In this document: positions 7,177-8,891 of the stretch, piece after piece
Position numbering within the stretch: the stretch's first letter is position 1
Layout: each line of letters begins with the position of its first letter
Assembly (NCBI GenBank): GCA_039934475.1
Contig: JBDTMC010000329.1
Span: 1 to 8,891, forward strand
Length of the DNA stretch: 8,891 nucleotides
Source of the DNA: JBDTMC01 sp039934475
GTDB lineage: Bacteria; Acidobacteriota; Terriglobia; Bryobacterales; Bryobacteraceae
Direction of reading: 5' to 3'
Made by a program: the position numbers and the translations under genes
The notes under the pieces: generated by a model
Database searches by the model: none
Seen by the model: the letters and a program-made list of their open reading frames with translations, nothing else
Told to the model about the DNA's origin: nothing

Positions 7177-8460
7177 CAGATTAGAGTTGGGGTTGGGCTA
7201 CAGTTAAGATCTTGTCGCCAAACATTCTCTTAACGAGCCAACCCCACATGCAGCATACCGCCCGCGGCATGGTCATGCAATTCGCCCACCTGCTGCAGCA
7301 GGACTTATTCCCGTCACTGGCCGCCGCCCTCGGACCACTGTGCCCACAAATGCAGTTGCTGGCATCGGTGGTTTCGCTCATCCCGATGTCCGGCCCGCTG
7401 TGGGCCCGGCGCGCCGCCACCGGCCGGCCGGCCAAGGACCGTGTCGCTCTGGCGACGGCGTTCCTGGCCAAGGCGATCCTGAACCTGCCGACGACCCGCG
7501 ATTTGATGAGCCGATTGCGGGTTGATGAGCCGCTCCGCCGGCTGTGCGGCTGGAACAGCGCCAAAGCCGTACCGCACGAGTCAAAGTTCTCCCGGGCGTT
7601 TGCCGAGTTCGCGGCCACGCAGTTGCCGCAGCAGCTCCACGAGGCCATTGTGGCGGCCACGCAGAGCACGCGGTTGGTGGGACACATTGCGCGTGACTCA
7701 ACGGCGATTAGCGCCCGCGAGCGCTTCGCCGAGACCAGGCAGCAACGGGAAGCGAGGGAGGCCGGGGAAGCCGAGCGCAAGGCGAAGTCCAAACGGCGCG
7801 AAGGCGGCTTTGAGCAGGCCAAGGCAGCCGAACGTGGCACGCGCATCCAGCGCCAGCGTCACCAAAAGGTAGAGCAGATGGTAGCCGATCTGCCGCGCGG
7901 CTGCGACATCGGCGGCAAGAAAAACAGTCGCGGAGAAAATCACTACTGGCGCGGCTACAAGCTGCATTTGGATGTGGCCGACGGACAGGTGCCGATTAGC
8001 GCGATACTGACAAGCGCCAGTGTCCATGACTCGCAGGTGGCGATACCGCTGATGCGGATGAGCTCACAGCGGGTCGTCTACCTGTACGACCTGATGGATT
8101 CGGCATACGACGCGGCGGCGATCCTGGCCGAAAGCGGGGGCTTGAATCACGTGCCGATCGTGGCGCCGCACCCGCGGCGAGGGACCAAGAGTCCGTCTCA
8201 ATGTCCCAAGATCTACCCCGACCAACCGACGCCGGAGTTAGGCAGGGCGCAGCGGGAGCGCTACAAAATACGGACGATGGTGGAGCGGGTGAATGCGCGG
8301 CTGAAAGACGAATTTGGAGCCAACCACCTGCGGGTGAGGGGAGCGGCGAAGGCGATGGCGCACCTGATGTTTGGAGTGGTGGCGCTGACAGTGGATCAAT
8401 GGCTGAGGATGGCGAGGACTGGGGAGTTAGAGACCGTAAACTAGGAAACACTAGACTCTG
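7177..8460 (+). mobile_element. Insertion sequence with a single DDE transposase
   Basis: The intact transposase gene (7248-8444) is flanked by weak terminal inverted repeats. The left end from 7177 (CAGATTAGAGTTGGGG) and the complement of the right end from 8460 (CAGAGTCTAGTGTTTC) agree at 15 of 28 positions without gaps, starting with a shared CAGA. No target-site duplication is evident in the flanking bases, so the edges are provisional. The element would be 1284 bases long. The family is in the broad IS4/IS5/IS1182 superfamily; I cannot assign it more precisely. It lies 111 bases after the SEC-C gene and does not interrupt any gene that I recognise. Confidence 0.6.
7248..8444 (+). CDS. 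DDE transposase (DUF772 / Transposase_11 type)
   Basis: The 398-residue enzyme catalyses cut-and-paste movement of its IS. The N-terminal part (about 10-115) is a DUF772-like DNA-binding region (DRVALATAFLAKAILNLPTTRDLMSRLRVD, then LRRLCGW). The catalytic core contains Asp150 in ARDSTAI, Asp284 in LYDLMDSAYDA and Glu346 in MVERVNARLKDEFG, the likely DDE triad. A long Arg/Lys/Glu-rich insert lies between the first acidic residue and the GCDIGGKKNSRG block. The C-terminus has LMFGVVALTVDQWLR. I took the ATG at 7248. A TTG at 7212 would add 12 residues of poor quality, and neither has a clear ribosome binding site. The frame is intact from end to end, so it may be active. An inverted repeat TTAAGA/TCTTAA (7204-7209 and 7228-7233) lies just upstream; its role is unknown. 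Confidence 0.93.
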   Translation: MQHTARGMVMQFAHLLQQDLFPSLAAALGPLCPQMQLLASVVSLIPMSGPLWARRAATGRPAKDRVALATAFLAKAILNLPTTRDLMSRLRVDEPLRRLCGWNSAKAVPHESKFSRAFAEFAATQLPQQLHEAIVAATQSTRLVGHIARDSTAISARERFAETRQQREAREAGEAERKAKSKRREGGFEQAKAAERGTRIQRQRHQKVEQMVADLPRGCDIGGKKNSRGENHYWRGYKLHLDVADGQVPISAILTSASVHDSQVAIPLMRMSSQRVVYLYDLMDSAYDAAAILAESGGLNHVPIVAPHPRRGTKSPSQCPKIYPDQPTPELGRAQRERYKIRTMVERVNARLKDEFGANHLRVRGAAKAMAHLMFGVVALTVDQWLRMARTGELETVN

Positions 8461-8465
8461 GCAAA

Positions 8466-8891
8466 TCAAGCAAAAATTGGCGGTCGGGCCGCCGCGTGCC
8501 CGTTGCCTGACCGGGGAGGCGTCCCGTTGCCGTCAATCGGACCGGAAACGACGAAACACTCCGGTTTGCTCCAGAAAAAGTCTCGTTTCACAAGCCTGCC
8601 GCCAAAGTCAAGGCCGTTTAGGTCGAGTTCTGCAAGTCGTTCGCCGCCAAACCAACGATATTTCCCGAGCGCCCTCAACCACTTAGCCAAACCACCGGAA
8701 CAAACCAGTTTCCACCATGCTTTACTACCCTCGGCGGGGCAGACTTCGCTTGTTCTCAGACTGCAAGACAGTTGCTCTCCTACCCTTGTCGATGCATCGG
8801 CCGGAGCGCCCACGGCTCTTTGACAATTTGTTATTTGCTTCACCCCGCGGGATGGCTCTGCCCTGCTTGGACTGAGCCCAAAAAGTGAGAC
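8466..8891 (-). CDS. Doubtful hypothetical open frame reaching the right edge
   Basis: On the minus strand a frame is open from the window edge (8891) to a TGA at 8466-8468, 141 sense codons. A GTG at 8843 could start a 125-residue product. Its middle reads SGGLAKWLRALGKYRWFGGERLAELDLNGLDFGGRLVKRDFF, which looks protein-like. The ends are Pro/Gly/Ser-rich, and no ribosome binding site precedes the GTG. Lower GC than the neighbours suggests a different origin. I do not recognise a family. It may be a real small protein or conserved non-coding DNA that happens to stay open. No other gene is visible in the 430 bases after the transposon. Confidence 0.3.
   Translation of the reverse strand, partial: VSLFGLSPSRAEPSRGVKQITNCQRAVGAPADASTRVGEQLSCSLRTSEVCPAEGSKAWWKLVCSGGLAKWLRALGKYRWFGGERLAELDLNGLDFGGRLVKRDFFWSKPECFVVSGPIDGNGTPPRSGNGHAAARPPIFA

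Noticed and set aside
7181..7846. 221-codon minus-strand open frame
   Set aside because: It is antisense to the transposase. The sequence is Arg/Ser/Ala-rich and has no family features.
8441..8494. Small hairpins CTAG-GAAACA-CTAG and GGCGG-TCGGG-CCGCC as terminators
   Set aside because: The stems are only 4-5 base pairs and no T-run follows.
8690..8750. Possible Mut7-C-like match (GGLAKWLRALG) on the minus strand
   Set aside because: The acidic residues and the rest of the Mut7-C domain are absent, so the similarity is limited to a short hydrophobic/basic string.
8810..8845. TTGACA at 8820-8825 as a promoter or CRISPR leader
   Set aside because: The expected -10 position is GC-rich (CCCCGC), and no repeats follow before the window ends.

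Overview
The window looks like chromosomal DNA of an Acidobacteriota bacterium, most likely of the Solibacteres/Bryobacterales type. The evidence is a PadR regulator coupled to an FtsX/MacB-like 'Acidobacterial duplicated orphan permease' (ADOP) and a VWFA-related protein of the acidobacterial type. GC content is high throughout. This placement is inferred from gene families only.

Left part (1-4354, all on the minus strand): four co-directional genes, read from right to left. They are a fused MoaD-MoaE molybdopterin synthase, a secreted von Willebrand factor A protein whose GTG start lies inside the end of moaDE, a PadR-family repressor, and an ADOP permease that runs off the left edge. PadR and ADOP are separated by 4 bases. 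A compact set of overlapping palindromes sits at the padR start codon and is a candidate operator. The moaDE/VWA pair and the padR/ADOP pair may be one operon or two.

Middle (4355-7065): about 420 bases without a convincing gene, containing frame-broken ORF debris. Next comes a minus-strand gene for an uncharacterised helical-repeat-like protein whose last third is displaced by a frameshift near 5100. Divergent from it is a plus-strand gene for a DUF1186-like protein ending in a SEC-C zinc-binding motif. Neither protein has a function I can name.

Right part (7066-8891): an insertion sequence of about 1.3 kb with one intact DDE transposase and weak terminal inverted repeats, then about 430 bases with a doubtful minus-strand open frame that reaches the right edge. 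No tRNA, rRNA, CRISPR array or clear factor-independent terminator was found. I see no convincing new multi-gene system. The most unusual items are the MoaD-MoaE fusion with its retained internal Gly-Gly, the palindrome cluster at padR, and the frameshifted gene beside the SEC-C gene.
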